DNA of 64,000 bases from Epiperipatus broadwayi (taxonomy: Eukaryota; Onychophora; Udeonychophora; Euonychophora; Peripatidae), in the NCBI GenBank assembly GCA_028023455.1, contig JAQFVV010006275.1, positions 60,001 to 124,000 of the forward strand. The letters are read 5' to 3'. Both the position numbers and the translations under genes were made by a program. Under the pieces are notes generated by a model that had not been told where the DNA came from, made no database searches, and worked only from the letters and a program-made list of their open reading frames with translations. Numbering within the stretch: the stretch's first letter is position 1; each line of letters begins with the position of its first letter. Below, piece after piece: positions 1-14,197 of the stretch.

Positions 1-1542
1 GAGCTTTTATGTCTATAAAGCTTTCTTTTAGTGAAGCAGGAAAGACTTTTAGCATATTCTTTTATTATTCATTTATGGTAATGCTAAACTAGTTTGAATG
101 AAATATGGTCGAGGTCTCCATATATTGCATATATAGAGCAGTATAAATAGAATTTAAAAAAAAAAGATAAATATGAATCTTTAGTGCAATTAAAAGTTTA
201 TGATAGAAGTAAGTAATTAAGATCTTAAATGATAAAAATTGAAGCTAAAATACTTAATATTTATATAAATTCATATTTTCTTATATGTGAGGAAAAAGTA
301 TATTAATCAGAGAATAAGAATTCTGAATAGCCAAAAGCCAACTTTGATCCAAGCAGGATCAGTACATTAGATATTTTTGTCTATGTGTGTATTTTAATAC
401 GTTTGACTCTAGTTCAAAGGTAAAACTGGAAACCATCTTTTAATTTCTATGGAATACAATAATTGCATAAATTTTCTTAGAAGTTAGAGTTTAAAATTAA
501 ACAATTGACTCTGAAAAATAATTTTAAGTATCAGATAATATTTAAAATGCTTAGATTAATTTATACTAATTAGATAATTGTGTGCTGATATATCTACAAA
601 TATTAAACATTTTATTTTATAAATAATGATGATGTAACTGTAAAAACCATAATAATAATAAAAAGATTTAAAGAAGTAATTCATGAAATTTGTATATAAA
701 ATATGTTAATAAAAATTATCCCGTTTAAATGAAGAGAGAGAATTAGTCAATTTTATATCTAATTGAAAAGGGGACAATTTAAAAAAATTATCCTGAAAAA
801 AATGTTAATTGATCACATCTATGGAAATAACACATTCATATATTAGTATTCTTTATAGATAAAATTCCATACTTTTGATTTCTGCCCTTTTCTAGTCTAG
901 TTATTTTATTGGATTTGAAAAAAAAATCATTTAGTAGTAAAAGGGAAAAATGAAAGAAACTTAAAAAAGCATTATTGACTAGCACTAAAAACGGGGTAGT
1001 AATTTCATAATAAATCTTGCTTAAAAATGTTATTGATTAAAGACAAATAAATTTAAATTTATTGCTTACATTTATTTATAAAAAATATTGTCATTTTTAT
1101 GAACACTTTCATCCAAGCAAAACTGGCTTATTTTTTTTTTACGAATACAAGTAAGTATTACTTTTTTGATTATATTCAAGGTTTTTTTTTCTGTCTGCCA
1201 TTTATGAATATTTACTTTATAGATAAAATGTTAGCATCAAAGGGCAACTTTTTTTTTAATCCTGTATATATGTTGATGAACTAATATATGATTTATATAG
1301 ATTATGATATAAATATATTGATCCCATTTTTTTTTTTAACAATTCAACTTTTTTAATATTTGTTAAAGAGAAATGCTTGCTCTTGGCAGCTGCTGGATCT
1401 TGCGTCGATATTACAATCTATGTAAATATAAATAAACTATGCAGAAAATGTAGTGCTAAATTGAGATTTTATTTCTGCAGTTGTTACAATGAAAATACAT
1501 TAATAACTCATTTTAATCACAGTACTTATAAGTAATACCAAT
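1..1542. other. AT-rich stretch without recognised gene
   Basis: I see no coding region, RNA gene or classifiable repeat here. The 61-residue open frame at 1099-1284 is dominated by Phe/Tyr codons from T runs and looks like chance. A slightly GC-richer patch at about 1378-1412 stands out from its surroundings but has no recognisable motif. Confidence 0.6.
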
Positions 1543-1734
1543 TATAATTTGTATACATAGTCAAAATAAGAGTCGTAGATCACATGACCCTTTTTTCTTA
1601 AGCTTGTAAGTTATAAGCAATGAGGATTGCCAATTCCTCAACAAGCTTTGTGATAAATGCTAGCTCTGGCTAAGCATTTATCACAAAGCTTGTTGAAGAA
1701 TTGGCAATCCTCATTGTTTATAATTTGTATACAT
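1543..1734. mobile_element. hairpin element with 16-bp flanking duplication
   Basis: The arms at 1611-1661 and 1673-1723 form a stem of about 51 bp with only two mismatches, both compatible with G-U pairing in RNA, and an 11-nt loop. The whole is bracketed by an exact 16-bp direct repeat, tataatttgtatacat, at 1543-1558 and 1719-1734. The second copy overlaps the last bases of the right arm. A leader of about 52 nt (1559-1610) separates the first copy from the stem. The flanking repeat is what a target-site duplication looks like. Transcribed, the stem would resemble a long microRNA or siRNA precursor. No coding capacity is present, and the element family is unknown to me. Confidence 0.7.
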
Positions 1735-1878
1735 TTTTTTTTTACTCATTATGATGGCTGACATGAAAATGACTAAATAGTAGAAGTTTTCAAATTAAAA
1801 GATGCCAGGCTAATATTCTTCCTATCTTGTATATTTTTCGGATAGATCTAAACTTAATATAGTTTGTAAATTTAAAGT

Positions 1879-3810
<1,932 letters not shown>

Positions 3811-5790
3811 TAAAAGTAAGATTTAGAAAAATGTAGAGACACAATATTTACGAAAAAAAATCTTACTGAAAATATGATTATTTCTCCGAACAGGTACAAG
3901 AAAATACATAAAGACAATTGATAGAAATAGAATAAGTAATTAGATATGATAGACCAAACACCATTGCATCAAGAGGAGGTGGTGTACTAACAGCTGTCAA
4001 GAATGATATTATACATAAAGAGATAAATATTGAAAATATAACTTTTGAGTCAGTATGGATTGAATTAGAGATAAAAAACTCAAAACTCATAATTGGAAAT
4101 TTATATATACCACCAAATATATCAATAAATGAATTCAGAAAAATCTTGAAACCTGGAATTATATCTCATACAATATAAATATGAAATGATTCTTTTAGGA
4201 GATTTCAATGTTGCTTATCATGAAAACACTAAGGAAAAGAAAATACACCAAAATTCATTGAACTGGATCAATTTATTAAACTATTAGATCTACAACAAGT
4301 AAACAAAATATTTAATAAACAAAATTATATTTTGGATTTGATATTTACAAGAATTACAGATATAATTATTAATAATTCTGAATATCCTCTAGTATCAGAA
4401 GATATACCATCAGCACTAGAATTGCAACTGTCAGTGGGAACTAGATTCAGAAAAATCCATAACCTATGCAAATAAAGTTAGCACGAGGAGATATTATAAC
4501 TGTATCAGCAAAAATATTTTGAGGAGTTTATGAATGTAAGAATTAGTACCAAATATTCTCAAATATTGTCAGATAGTTGATAGATTCATTCAGTTACAAA
4601 TAAAGTATTAATTCCAAAATGTTCTCTGTGAAACTGTTCGTGTATAAAGAGAAAAAATAGAATATAAGAAATAAAAGCTTTTTTATTTGAATAACTATAG
4701 GAATTATAGACGATAGAAAAGTACTTGAAAATAGATTTTCAAGAATATATTAAACGACTCAAACAAAAACATAAAGACCAAATTTTGGAAGTAATAAAGA
4801 CATTATACTTAGTTAGACAAAAGGTAGTAGATATAACAAAGATTTAGACTTTTTTCAACTCAAGGAATTGGATAATAACTTAATCTTGGAATATCCATTT
4901 ATTCAAACTTATATTCAATAATGATTCCATAAACATATTAAAATTTGATTTGGAGAATTACTTCTACAAAATTAATAAAAATAAAAAAGCGGATAATAAC
5001 CAGTTTTTATTTATAAAGAGAGAACTTTGCCAGTTTTATTGTATATTTTTAATTTGTCACTTAAAACACAAATCCTAACTATTGGAAAACTAAAGTAATA
5101 CCGTATACAAACTGGGAAAAATCAGAGGCCGAAATTATAGACCTATTTCTTTACTACCTAACCACAGAATTTGAAAACAATTATTACAGAATTATACATT
5201 ATTTAAAAAACTTCGTTATCTTTACAGGATTTCTTCCGGGAAGGCAATAGAACAAATTTAGTCCATATATCAGATGCCATAGGTAGAGCTATTGAGGCAA
5301 GAAGCAATTGGATGTAATATTTGTTTAACAAGGCTTTGATAGAGTTGACATGTCGAAAATAGAAAATTGGTTTTCAATCAACTGAATTTATTCAAGATTT
5401 CTACTGTAGAAGCAATAATTTACAAAAAAACGCAAAAATTTAAACTAGACTTGGACTTCCACAGGGGAGGGCAAATTTTGCTATTTAATTCGATTTGATA
5501 CCTATTCCAAGTAGGGGTGTTATGCTAGCAGATGATATAAAATTTTTCGGGATAATAGTAAAGAAGATATTAAACTTTCAAAATTATATAGATTTTTTAC
5601 AAGGGGCCAAGAAAAAAAGAAAAAAAATTGACAAAGAAGTGACATATTCAAGAAAAACAATAACGGGAGTTACCATATGACACTTGAAATTAAGAAAATA
5701 CGACATAAAGATTTGGGTATAACTTCACCAATTACTTTAAAACCAACACTGTTAAAAGCATTTAAACCATTGGCGGGCCGACAAAAATTT
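3811..5790 (+). pseudogene. decayed jockey/CR1-like non-LTR retrotransposon (endonuclease + RT)
   Basis: Conceptual translation across several frameshifts gives an apurinic endonuclease domain. From about 3936 it reads IRYDRPNTIASRGGGVLTAV, followed near 4185 by the EMILLGDFN motif that carries catalytic Asp/Asn residues. Reverse-transcriptase pieces follow: the region preceding finger motif 2 near 5120-5170, an FLPGR motif near 5230, FDRVD near 5335, and the active-site box as LADDIKFF near 5525 (normally YADD). Stops and indels are frequent, so the copy is dead. The RGGGV and F-D-R-V-D signatures are of the jockey/CR1 type and differ from the CFDP2-like LINEs elsewhere in this window. Its 3' end near 5790 is uncertain. 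Confidence 0.75.
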
Positions 5791-6175
5791 TTTTCCGACT
5801 AAAAATAATATTAATAGTTTGATATTGCCAATTTACTTGGACCATTATATGGAATTCTAAAATGAAACGAATAGAAAAAAACAAAAGGTTTAGAAAATAT
5901 TGTAAATAGTGTATAAAACTCTTCATAATAAAATAGGAGAAATTACTGAAGGTTTTTTATAAAAAGAAAGGACAAAACTTTGATTAGTAACAAACTGCTA
6001 AAAAAACCAACTTCAGAACAAATTTCATTTACCATAATAAACAAAGCCGATAGATACAAAAGAAAAAGATAGTTTAGGATGAGGTTTACATCAGATTTAA
6101 AATATTTAAAAGAATATAGACATAACAAAAGAATTTTAATGAAAGAGGCTTGAGCGGTTCAAACGAAAATGAATG

Positions 6176-6253
6176 ATATATATTATTATTATATATATTA
6201 TTATTATATATATATATATATATTATTATATATATATTATATATATTATTATA
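6176..6253. repeat. TA/TTA-rich compound microsatellite
   Basis: Alternating ta and tta units run for about 78 bp just downstream of the LINE relic, where slippage of a 3' tail is common. Confidence 0.8.
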
Positions 6254-8346
6254 AAAAGTGGTATATTTTGAATTTGTTAAATGTATTCCAAGTTAAAATT
6301 TTTAGGACACTTTTTAAATTAAAATAAATAAATTTATTCATAGCATTATATTTTATGAATTTATCAGTTGAAGTAATTTTGCACTCGCCTCCCCCATCCC
6401 CAATGTTATATACAGTACATGTATAATACTTTTTGAAATCCATATTTTTAGTTTGCCATTTGTCTTTAAGCCACTTTTCATAAATACAATAAATTTTAAG
6501 GAGAATTCCATATTTAATTTTGTTCTTTTAAATTAGATTTTAGTATTGAAAGGATCTTTTGTTTTTTAACTAGAGCAATTTTTCTTAGATGTAACTTTCA
6601 TCTAAGTTGTTTTGTTACAAGAAATTCTGTGAATTTGTGTTTATTTGTGTGCAGTTTTAATATCTGTATATTCAAAAAAAGAATTAAATATTTGTTGGAG
6701 AATCTATTTTGAAATTATAATTTTATTTTTTTTTGTTGGCTTTGTTTTTGTAATTTTAATATTATTTAATAGAAGTCAGAAGCTGTAATTTTTTTAAAAA
6801 CATATATTTCTAGGAAAGAAAAAAAAAAACCAAAAATGAAGTTAATTTAATTGAATATGACATTATCTTTCAAGCATGAAAAGTTTCAAAATTTCAATTT
6901 TTATTAATAAGAACGAGTAGCTTTATTAAATAATTTAATCAGTCTTTGATGTCAAAATTCATTATTATTGATTTGGCAAATTTGCATCTATTTTGCATAT
7001 TTATATGAATTGAAATTTTGAGTCAATAAATAAATAAAATATTTATTTATTATATTATAAAACCATGAATTTATCAAATCTAAATTATGTTCATTAAAAT
7101 TCAAGTCACCAAAATTAAAAAAAAACAAAAAAAACATTTTTTTAAAATTCTCTGTTTCTCAAATGTTAATTCTAATGATAAAAAAAATGGCATTGAAACT
7201 TCTATAATAATATCTTATATTCTTTTATGTTGACTTGTTTGTTATTTTATATATATTTATTACTCAAAATGAAGATGAAAATTATATGTATAAAATTTCA
7301 TTGCCATTATTTATTCAAGACAAAAACTTTTGTGTTTGCTGATATTTAAATAGATCTTTTGTGTTCTATGGAACATTCTTAGCAGTAAAATGATATACTG
7401 TCCATCTAATGCAACAAATATAATTTTTGGAAAGAACTTGGATTATTGAACAATTTGTAATTACTTGATAAAAATTATTGAATATTTTGTAGTCACTTGA
7501 ATAGAATTCAATTTATTATTGATAATAATGAAAAGTGTTCATGTGAATAATCATTTATTTCCAATTCTTTTTTTCAATTCATAGTCTTTCTTCCATTTTA
7601 TATTAGTTATATCATAGTGTAGCATTTTTTCTCTTAATTTTTTTTTTCTAAAGCACAAATCTCTGTTCAATTATTGTCATCTTGATAAACTTTGTCAATC
7701 TTTATTTTAAACATTTTTGCACATGTTTAACCTGATTATAAAATTTCTAATCTTGAATCAGGTGTTGATAAAGCATTCTGTTAAAAACTTTCATTTTCTA
7801 AATTAGTGTTAGACTGATTTTATCTAAATTTTGCTGACTACAGTATATAAGATTCAGCAAATGTTTTGCATTCCATTATTGTGAAATGGTATGATATTTT
7901 AAAAAAATGTTGAAAACATATTTTCATTGCTATAGTCTTCTGTTCGTTTATATATATACTTAAGTCAAAGATTGGCTATATTTTTGTCACCTGTGGTTTT
8001 ATATAAAATATCTTATCTAAATACAATTTGCAAAAATATCACCCCATTCACAAAATGTATTATTTGATGATGGAATTTTTAAATTTAAATATTTTTTAAA
8101 TCAAATACAATCATATGTGCATATGTAATTTGTTATATGTATATAAAAAGTAACACATTTATAAGTTTAATATATATAATATTACAAAGTACTCTAGTAG
8201 TTGTTACCTTGTTGAACATAATTGCATCGTGTTTCATAAATGTCTGTTAAATGGAATCAACAAATCCTATAGTAATGAATACATTTAGTTTTGCTGAAAA
8301 TTATCTAATTTGTTTTAATTCATGTAATAAATGTATATAATTTGCA
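6254..8346. other. AT-rich stretch without recognised gene
   Basis: No coding region, tRNA-like promoter boxes or convincing terminal repeats were seen. The region consists of T-rich and A-rich runs. The frame at 6249-6443 (minus) is short and unlike any family I know. Confidence 0.55.
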
Positions 8347-8536
8347 TAAAGTGATCATTATAATATGAACTTAATTTTAAACTTTGCATGTTTGGTTAAT
8401 ATTCTGTAATTCAATACTAGCGCTATAAACGAAATGCATACACACAAAGCGCTCAGTCTATGGTTTAATAAGATATTAAATATTAGCTTTGTGTGTATGC
8501 GTTTATAGTGCTAGTGTTGAATTAAAGTGATAATTA
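8347..8536. mobile_element. hairpin element with 14-bp flanking repeat
   Basis: The arms at about 8407-8450 and 8486-8523 pair around a 35-nt loop; the shared block is a gcatacacacaaagc-type sequence and its complement. Flanking direct repeats are taaagtgatcatta (8347-8360) and taaagtgataatta (8523-8536), 13 of 14 identical. The second abuts the right arm, and a leader of about 46 nt separates the first from the left arm. The start of the left arm (ctgtaat, then tagcg, taaac, aatgca) resembles the left arm of the larger foldback at 35131, suggesting a shared origin. Confidence 0.6.
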
Positions 8537-9865
8537 GTAAACTATAAACTTATTTATAAAATTTCTAAATTACACTATTAACATCTAATTTGTTTATCTT
8601 TGCAAAATTTTAAGAAATTCAGTAAATATTAGGATCAGTTTATATGGTTATATTTACATACATTCAAATTCGTTATTAACATTCACATTATATATATTTA
8701 ATTTTTTTTTTTTTTATTTTATAAAAAATGATGTAATCACATAAATAGATATTACATTATATCTTTTGCATCATAGTTATTTTACATACGTATATGTGAA
8801 AAGCATGTTGACTATATATATTTATGTACTAAATTTACAATACTAATAGGATTAAGCCATCATCCACATAGCACACACATGGCCTTTTCACATCCACAAT
8901 AAATGTACAATCTTGCCATCATATCAAATTTAAGTGAAATAAACCCTGCTATGTTATCCTATCTTGTATGAAAGCATGTTTTTCTTTATCTAATCATGTT
9001 TTTTTTTTTTTGATATTTTGACCTTTTCAGTTATTGTCCAGATTTCTTTCTGACAACAGCTTTCATTTCAATTGCGTTTTTGCTTTCTCCAAGTATTTAT
9101 GTTATTTCTACTTCTGAGTTACTCCAGTTTATTTGACTTTAAGTGTATTATAAATATATATAATGTTCATTTTTGTCCTTTTGATTTTTTTTCCATAACT
9201 TCCTAATGTTGCTTACAATCATTTTCTTGTGAACCATAGATATAAACTTTGTGAATCCAGCAACTAGGATTCACACACAGCATTGAAAGACTATGAGGTT
9301 CCACAAAATGGCAAAATAGACAGCAGCGAGGGACTTCGAGGCAACATCTCTATTCATACCTGGCCAAATTTATGTGTTGCATAGATTGCATAAAAAATGA
9401 TGACATGTTCATTTGCATACTGAACGAAATAATTTTTTCTACCAGGATGAAAAGTTAATAAAAGTGTTAAAATTTATTTCTTAATTTTTGTGATTTTTTT
9501 TTTTGTTTTGTTTTTTTTTAAAAAAAAAAATACATTTTTTTAGTAGCATTTCTGTGGAAAATCATTCAGCCAATACAGTGTGCAATCATGTTTCAATAAA
9601 ACTCCATTTTGGGGGAAAAATTTTCAGTTGGGATCTCCATTTTGTGTCAAAATTGTAAATGCCAAATTGCTTGTTTCAACATGACATTTCCTGTTATATA
9701 GTAGACAGTAAGTAGCATATATATATATATTATATGTTTTTTTTTTAAAATAATATGTAAAATAATAATTTAGTGATTGTCTTGTCCATATTTAAAGTAA
9801 CATTTTGGTACTAGAATAATGGTATTTTGTATTTTACATATTTTTTGGGCCGCAAAAATGTACTT
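8537..9865. other. AT-rich stretch without recognised gene
   Basis: Contains T runs, a small hairpin near 9253-9272 (gaatcc and ggattc) and no recognisable gene. A ccttttcacatcc block near 8882 resembles the terminal part of the MITE at 10232-10440 and may be a degraded relative. Confidence 0.5.
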
Positions 9866-10220
9866 TTAGAGATCGGCTGTTTTTTTTTTGTGTGTGTGAA
9901 ATTCATCTTTAGTGTTGTTATAAATTTTACAGTGTGAAAGTGGTATATATTTCTGTATGGCAAATCAATATTTTTAAAATTTTATAAATTTTAAAGTTTT
10001 TCGTGTAAAAGTCTTATATATTTGTGTATGGGAAATCAATTTTTTTTAAAGGATTCTTTTTAATATCGATTTCTTTCTCTGATTTATATATCTTTATTAT
10101 TGTTATAAATTTAAATTCTGCTCCATTTACTTTGTTATATTGTTATAAATTTTATACTTTTTCATGTGAAAGTCTTATATAATTCTGCTCCATATTTTAT
10201 TCTTTTAGTTGTGTGAAAGT
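9866..10220. repeat. diverged tandem repeat (ttataaattt...gtgaaagt units)
   Basis: Several blocks repeat the order ttataaatttta, then a gtg(t)aaaagt-like block, then tatat and a tctgtatg/tctgctcc-type block. Copies start near 9918, 9981, 10095 and 10142. Units are imperfect and of variable length (about 60-115 bp). A piggyBac-like MITE is inserted immediately after, within the last gtgtgaaagtggta unit. Confidence 0.55.
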
Positions 10221-10227
10221 GGTATTT

Positions 10228-10444
10228 TTAACCCTGCAACCCAGAGCACGTATTAGACATGCTACGCCTTTTCACATACATATTCAACCTGCCAATATCT
10301 TTGTAAATCTTGCGAAAATATCATGTACAAGATCCATGTACATGTTATTTTGGTCAGATCACAAGATTACAAAGTTATCAGTGGATTGATATGAATGTGA
10401 AAAGGTGCAGCAGGTCTAATATGAGCTCTGTGTTGCAGGACTAA
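10228..10444. mobile_element. piggyBac-like MITE, about 209 bp
   Basis: The element starts TTAA-CCCTGCAACCCAGAGC and ends with the complementary block ...GAGCTCTGTGTTGCAGG followed by CTAA. The terminal inverted repeats are about 70 bp or more, with mismatches. TTAA targets and CCC-starting termini are typical of the piggyBac superfamily; here the right-hand target copy is CTAA (10441-10444), one substitution away. The interior (about 10305-10365) is non-coding. Mobilisation would need a transposase elsewhere in the genome. A Kolobok-type TTAA element is the alternative. Confidence 0.65.
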
Positions 10445-12370
10445 TACCTATGTGCCAAAACTAATCAATAAGTTTTATATATTTCACAAAAGCCAAAAAT
10501 AAATATGTTTAAAAACATGAAAATAATATATTTAGAAAATAAACCTGAAAATAATGTATTTAGTTATCAAACCAATGCACAATGAATACAAAGCAAATAT
10601 ATTTAATAAATGGAATCAATAAAAGCATTCTGTTAAAAATAAATTAGTGATGAGGGCAAATGTAATGGCATGAGAAATTAAATTACAAAACCAATTGGTG
10701 GTTGAATATAAATAAAGAATTTAACAAGCACAACAATACAAAAAGTGAGCCATATTATCCAAAAGAAAGTAATTGTCAGTTATAAATCTATAAGAAATTA
10801 AAATCCAAAAAGGTAATTATGTGAAAGAAAAACATGTACACTATACAAACCATACAGGTGAGAACATTTCATTTATATCAACTATATAAAGTAAAACCAC
10901 AAAAGTAAATAACACTAGCACTGAGCCTAAATGCAAATCCATAAAAAAATTATATTCCAAATAAGAGGAGAAATTGAAAAAATTAATTTATTGTAATTAG
11001 CACATAAATGTCATTATTTTCACATTATACCACTTGTTGATTAGTGATTGTTTTTTGTAGTTTCATTTTTTATCAATTACATTTGGCCTCATTGACAAAA
11101 TGTTATTTATTTCCATGCCTTTACTTTATACAATTTTTGACATAAAAGAAACTTTTTATTTATATATATCTTTTTTGGATTTTAATTTCTTATGAATATA
11201 TTGGCATGATTTACTATTTGTGTTTTTGTGTTATGGATTGGTTTTGTAAATTATTTTAATAGCTAAACAAATTATTTCCAGGTTTATTTTCTAAATATAT
11301 TTATATTATTTTTAAATATATTTTTTGTTTTTCATTTTTTATGAAATATACAAAATTTATTAATTAGTTTTTTTTTTTTATGTGATATGTGTAGGTTCTT
11401 GCTGTTGTGGATCATAGTTATTTTCTATTTCCATATCATATGGAGTTCTTAGGCCATATCTTCAGGTTTTATACTATATTTGATGGACCAAAAAACCCAT
11501 ACTAGTACAAGTTATGTTATTTAGTTTTCTATTAACCAATTTTTTTGTTCCTAGATTATTTTGAAACCTTAAATGAAATCAAAAGTTAATTCATATATTG
11601 ATAAAGATTTACCCAATTTCAGAGTAGTTATAATGAAAGTATTTAAGTTCCATCCCCACATTAGAGAAAAAATTGTAGTTAAGTACTAAATAGTAATGAA
11701 AATTAGTGTTCAAGATTATAATTAAATTTTGCAAATAAAATTATTTATTTTCTGAAAGCCATTTAATGTGCAAAGTGCAATTAAAATGTAATTTTGAAGA
11801 ATTTGTATTAAAGTAAATGAAATTTTTTTACCATATATAAATCGTTAAGGGGAAATGTTTATTTGTTTTGATGAAAAAACTGTTGTTTTTGGTATTTTTC
11901 AAATAAATAATAATTAAGGAAGAATTAAATATCCTTTTTTGTAAATAATATTTAATGGTGCAGTTTAATTAAGATAATTAGATCAATAGATTTTTATTAT
12001 GTTGAAACTAGTTTTTGAAATATATAATTTTACTTCTTATAGAAATTATGAAAGTCAGATGCTTGCAGGAGAAGTCTGTTTAAAATTTTCTGAAGCACAG
12101 AAGAAAAAAACAATACTGTATTGAATTATGCATCAGTATTCAAATACTTGAAGAAATGAATCATATTTTAGACATGATATCAAAATTAATAGTTTCATTT
12201 GACAAATGTTGATAAGATTGAAGACAGAATTGAAGAAAGGATATTTATTTGTGAGATGAATAGTATATTGTAAGCATTGGATGAATAAAAGTGTTGTAAG
12301 AGAGGTTGTAGAGTATTGTATTGAGTTACGAAAAATTGATTTCAGTGGAACATAGTAATCGTCAATTGAA
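10445..12370. other. AT-rich stretch without recognised gene
   Basis: The part at 10445-11000 is A-rich and 11000-11450 T-rich, with loose inverted similarity between the halves (for example aaaatccaaaa near 10800 and ttttttggatttt near 11170). This suggests an old, eroded inverted arrangement. No coding motif is visible. Confidence 0.45.
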
Positions 12371-13345
12371 ATATGTAGCAGTATTTGGAAAAAAGTGATA
12401 AAATTGTAGACATTTTGGATTGTGAATAAAAAATGATAAAGTTGAAAGAATTATAAGTTTTTGTAAAAAATAAATAAATAAATAATAATAATTTGATAAT
12501 ATAATGAATACATTGTTTAAACATAATAAAAGGGAAAGTTACATATGGGAAACATTAGGTGGTTTATGTATTGGAACACAGTAGGTTTAGAAACTATGTT
12601 CTCATTCTAGAGCTGATGTAGATTTGGATCACAATTTTGTAATGGTGAAATTGAGATGATTTTGTAATAGAACAAGAAGTGAACTAAGAATGAAATAGAA
12701 TATTGATAAATTGAAAGAGATATATGAAGGAAATTTTTATTAATTTGTTGTATAAGAAAATAAATATTGATGGAAAGTTAAATAACTAATTAATTCAAGT
12801 CAGAAGCGTGGCTAAAGATTATTATGAAAGGGATAGAAAAGCTCAAAAACTGTTTTAGTAATGTAATAAATGATGAATAAAAGGGTAGAGAAAAAAATTG
12901 TATATACTGCCATGATAGAAATTTGTATAAAATCGATAAAACTTAGTAAGTATAATTAAAAAGTGAATGTAGATAAAAATTATAAAAGTGTGGATTTGAT
13001 TTAATATATAATGGAATAAATGGGGATTGCACGAGGGAAATAGCAATTGAAAGAAACTTTATTTAATAAAGAAAAGTGTATATAACAAATCTTTGTTATA
13101 TTATTTGAAAAAGAAAATCTAGTGAATATGGATAAGTTAGATTGGGCACAATGGTGGAAGATATTAAAGATATAGATAAGAATAATTTTGAAGATCATGG
13201 AATGACTGAGATTTCCAGTTGAATTGCATAAAAACTGTGGAGAAAAAGTATTTTAGAGAATTAGTTGATATTTATAATGTAATTTATAATTGAGGAGATG
13301 CCTTTGAGCAAACATGTAATGGAATAAAGTATAAGTGTTTTAGAA
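12371..13345 (+). pseudogene. decayed CFDP2/RTE-like LINE fragment
   Basis: Across frameshifts the plus strand encodes the end of an endonuclease domain, SRADVDLDHNFVMV at 12606-12647, which matches the 'S-R-A-D-x-D-S-D-H-N-L-V' signature of CFDP2-like LINE proteins. Farther on, near 13120-13250, comes the linker into the RT domain with NMDKLDWAQW and FPVELHKNCGE, equivalent to the usual '(I)P-V-E-L-(I/L)-K...G' block. The catalytic RT motifs downstream are missing, so it is truncated after about 13330. Many stops show it is not functional. Frames on the minus strand at 12342-13198 are shadows. Confidence 0.65.
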
Positions 13346-13772
13346 TATCTTTTTATTATTGTCTTAATTAGATATTGATTATTTTCATGTCTGATTATCT
13401 TTATCATTTTTTTTCTATTTTTATTTGCTTTCTTCTATTTTCACCCCCCCCCCCACTTAAATTTACTACGTTACTAATAACTATATTGGTCAGCAATAGT
13501 ACAGTATGAAGATAATTCATTGACAGCAAATCATTCATTTCAAGTATCAATGGAGAAAGTATGGAAAAATTATTTCTATATACTATGTTAAAAGTATTAG
13601 AATAGGCAAATACTATTCATGTGATCACCTGAAATCAATATTAACATGAAGGAACATAATAGTAATAACTTTTAATTTCATATGATGTTACAATTTAGAA
13701 AAACTAGAGGCACAAAAGATGCAGTTGGAGTTGTGAAGACATTTATTAAGAATAAATTACATCTAAACTCTA
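13346..13772. other. AT-rich stretch with C homopolymer
   Basis: No gene seen. A run of about 13 C at 13442-13455 is notable in such AT-rich DNA. Confidence 0.5.
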
Positions 13773-14197
13773 GGGATATAAAGTATACCTGTATTTAAAT
13801 ATTACAGATATAGCTTGTATCCTGCACATTCCTCTTTTGTGTATTTAAATGGACAAGATCTTTTCACGAGGGGTCAGAGTGATTTAAAGCCAACATGGAT
13901 ATGACAATAATATTAGCATTATCAAGGAATTTGGGCATTCCATCATCAGATTTTTTAATGGTATAGATGGCTGAAGAAATGGTGGGTAGAATAGATTGAA
14001 GCCTGTTCATTAAAGTTTGAAGATTTGCTATCTTACTATAAACTGAGCACTGATTATATATGTGTGGGAGATGATGCTCTGGACCCACTGATGAGTGTTG
14101 GTTTAGCATGATCATGTGTATTGATTGTATGAGATAGATTAGATAGCTAGAGCATGAAAATCTGGGTTCAAATCCCTTATAATTACATTTAACTATA
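13773..14197 (+). repeat. family A repeat, tandem copy 1 (about 425 bp)
   Basis: This copy begins gggatataaagtat and includes a segment near 14010 (cattaaagtttgaagattt), the family hallmark gatgagtgttggtttagc near 14090, and a tRNA-like B box, gggttcaaatccc, near 14163. It is about 75-80% identical by eye to the next 425 bp, so the pair is a tandem duplication. The minus-strand frame at 13864-14115 is a by-product of the repeat. Confidence 0.8.

Noticed and set aside
13442-13455. C homopolymer as a possible G-quadruplex
   Set aside because: A single uninterrupted C run without the spaced G/C tracts needed for an intramolecular quadruplex.
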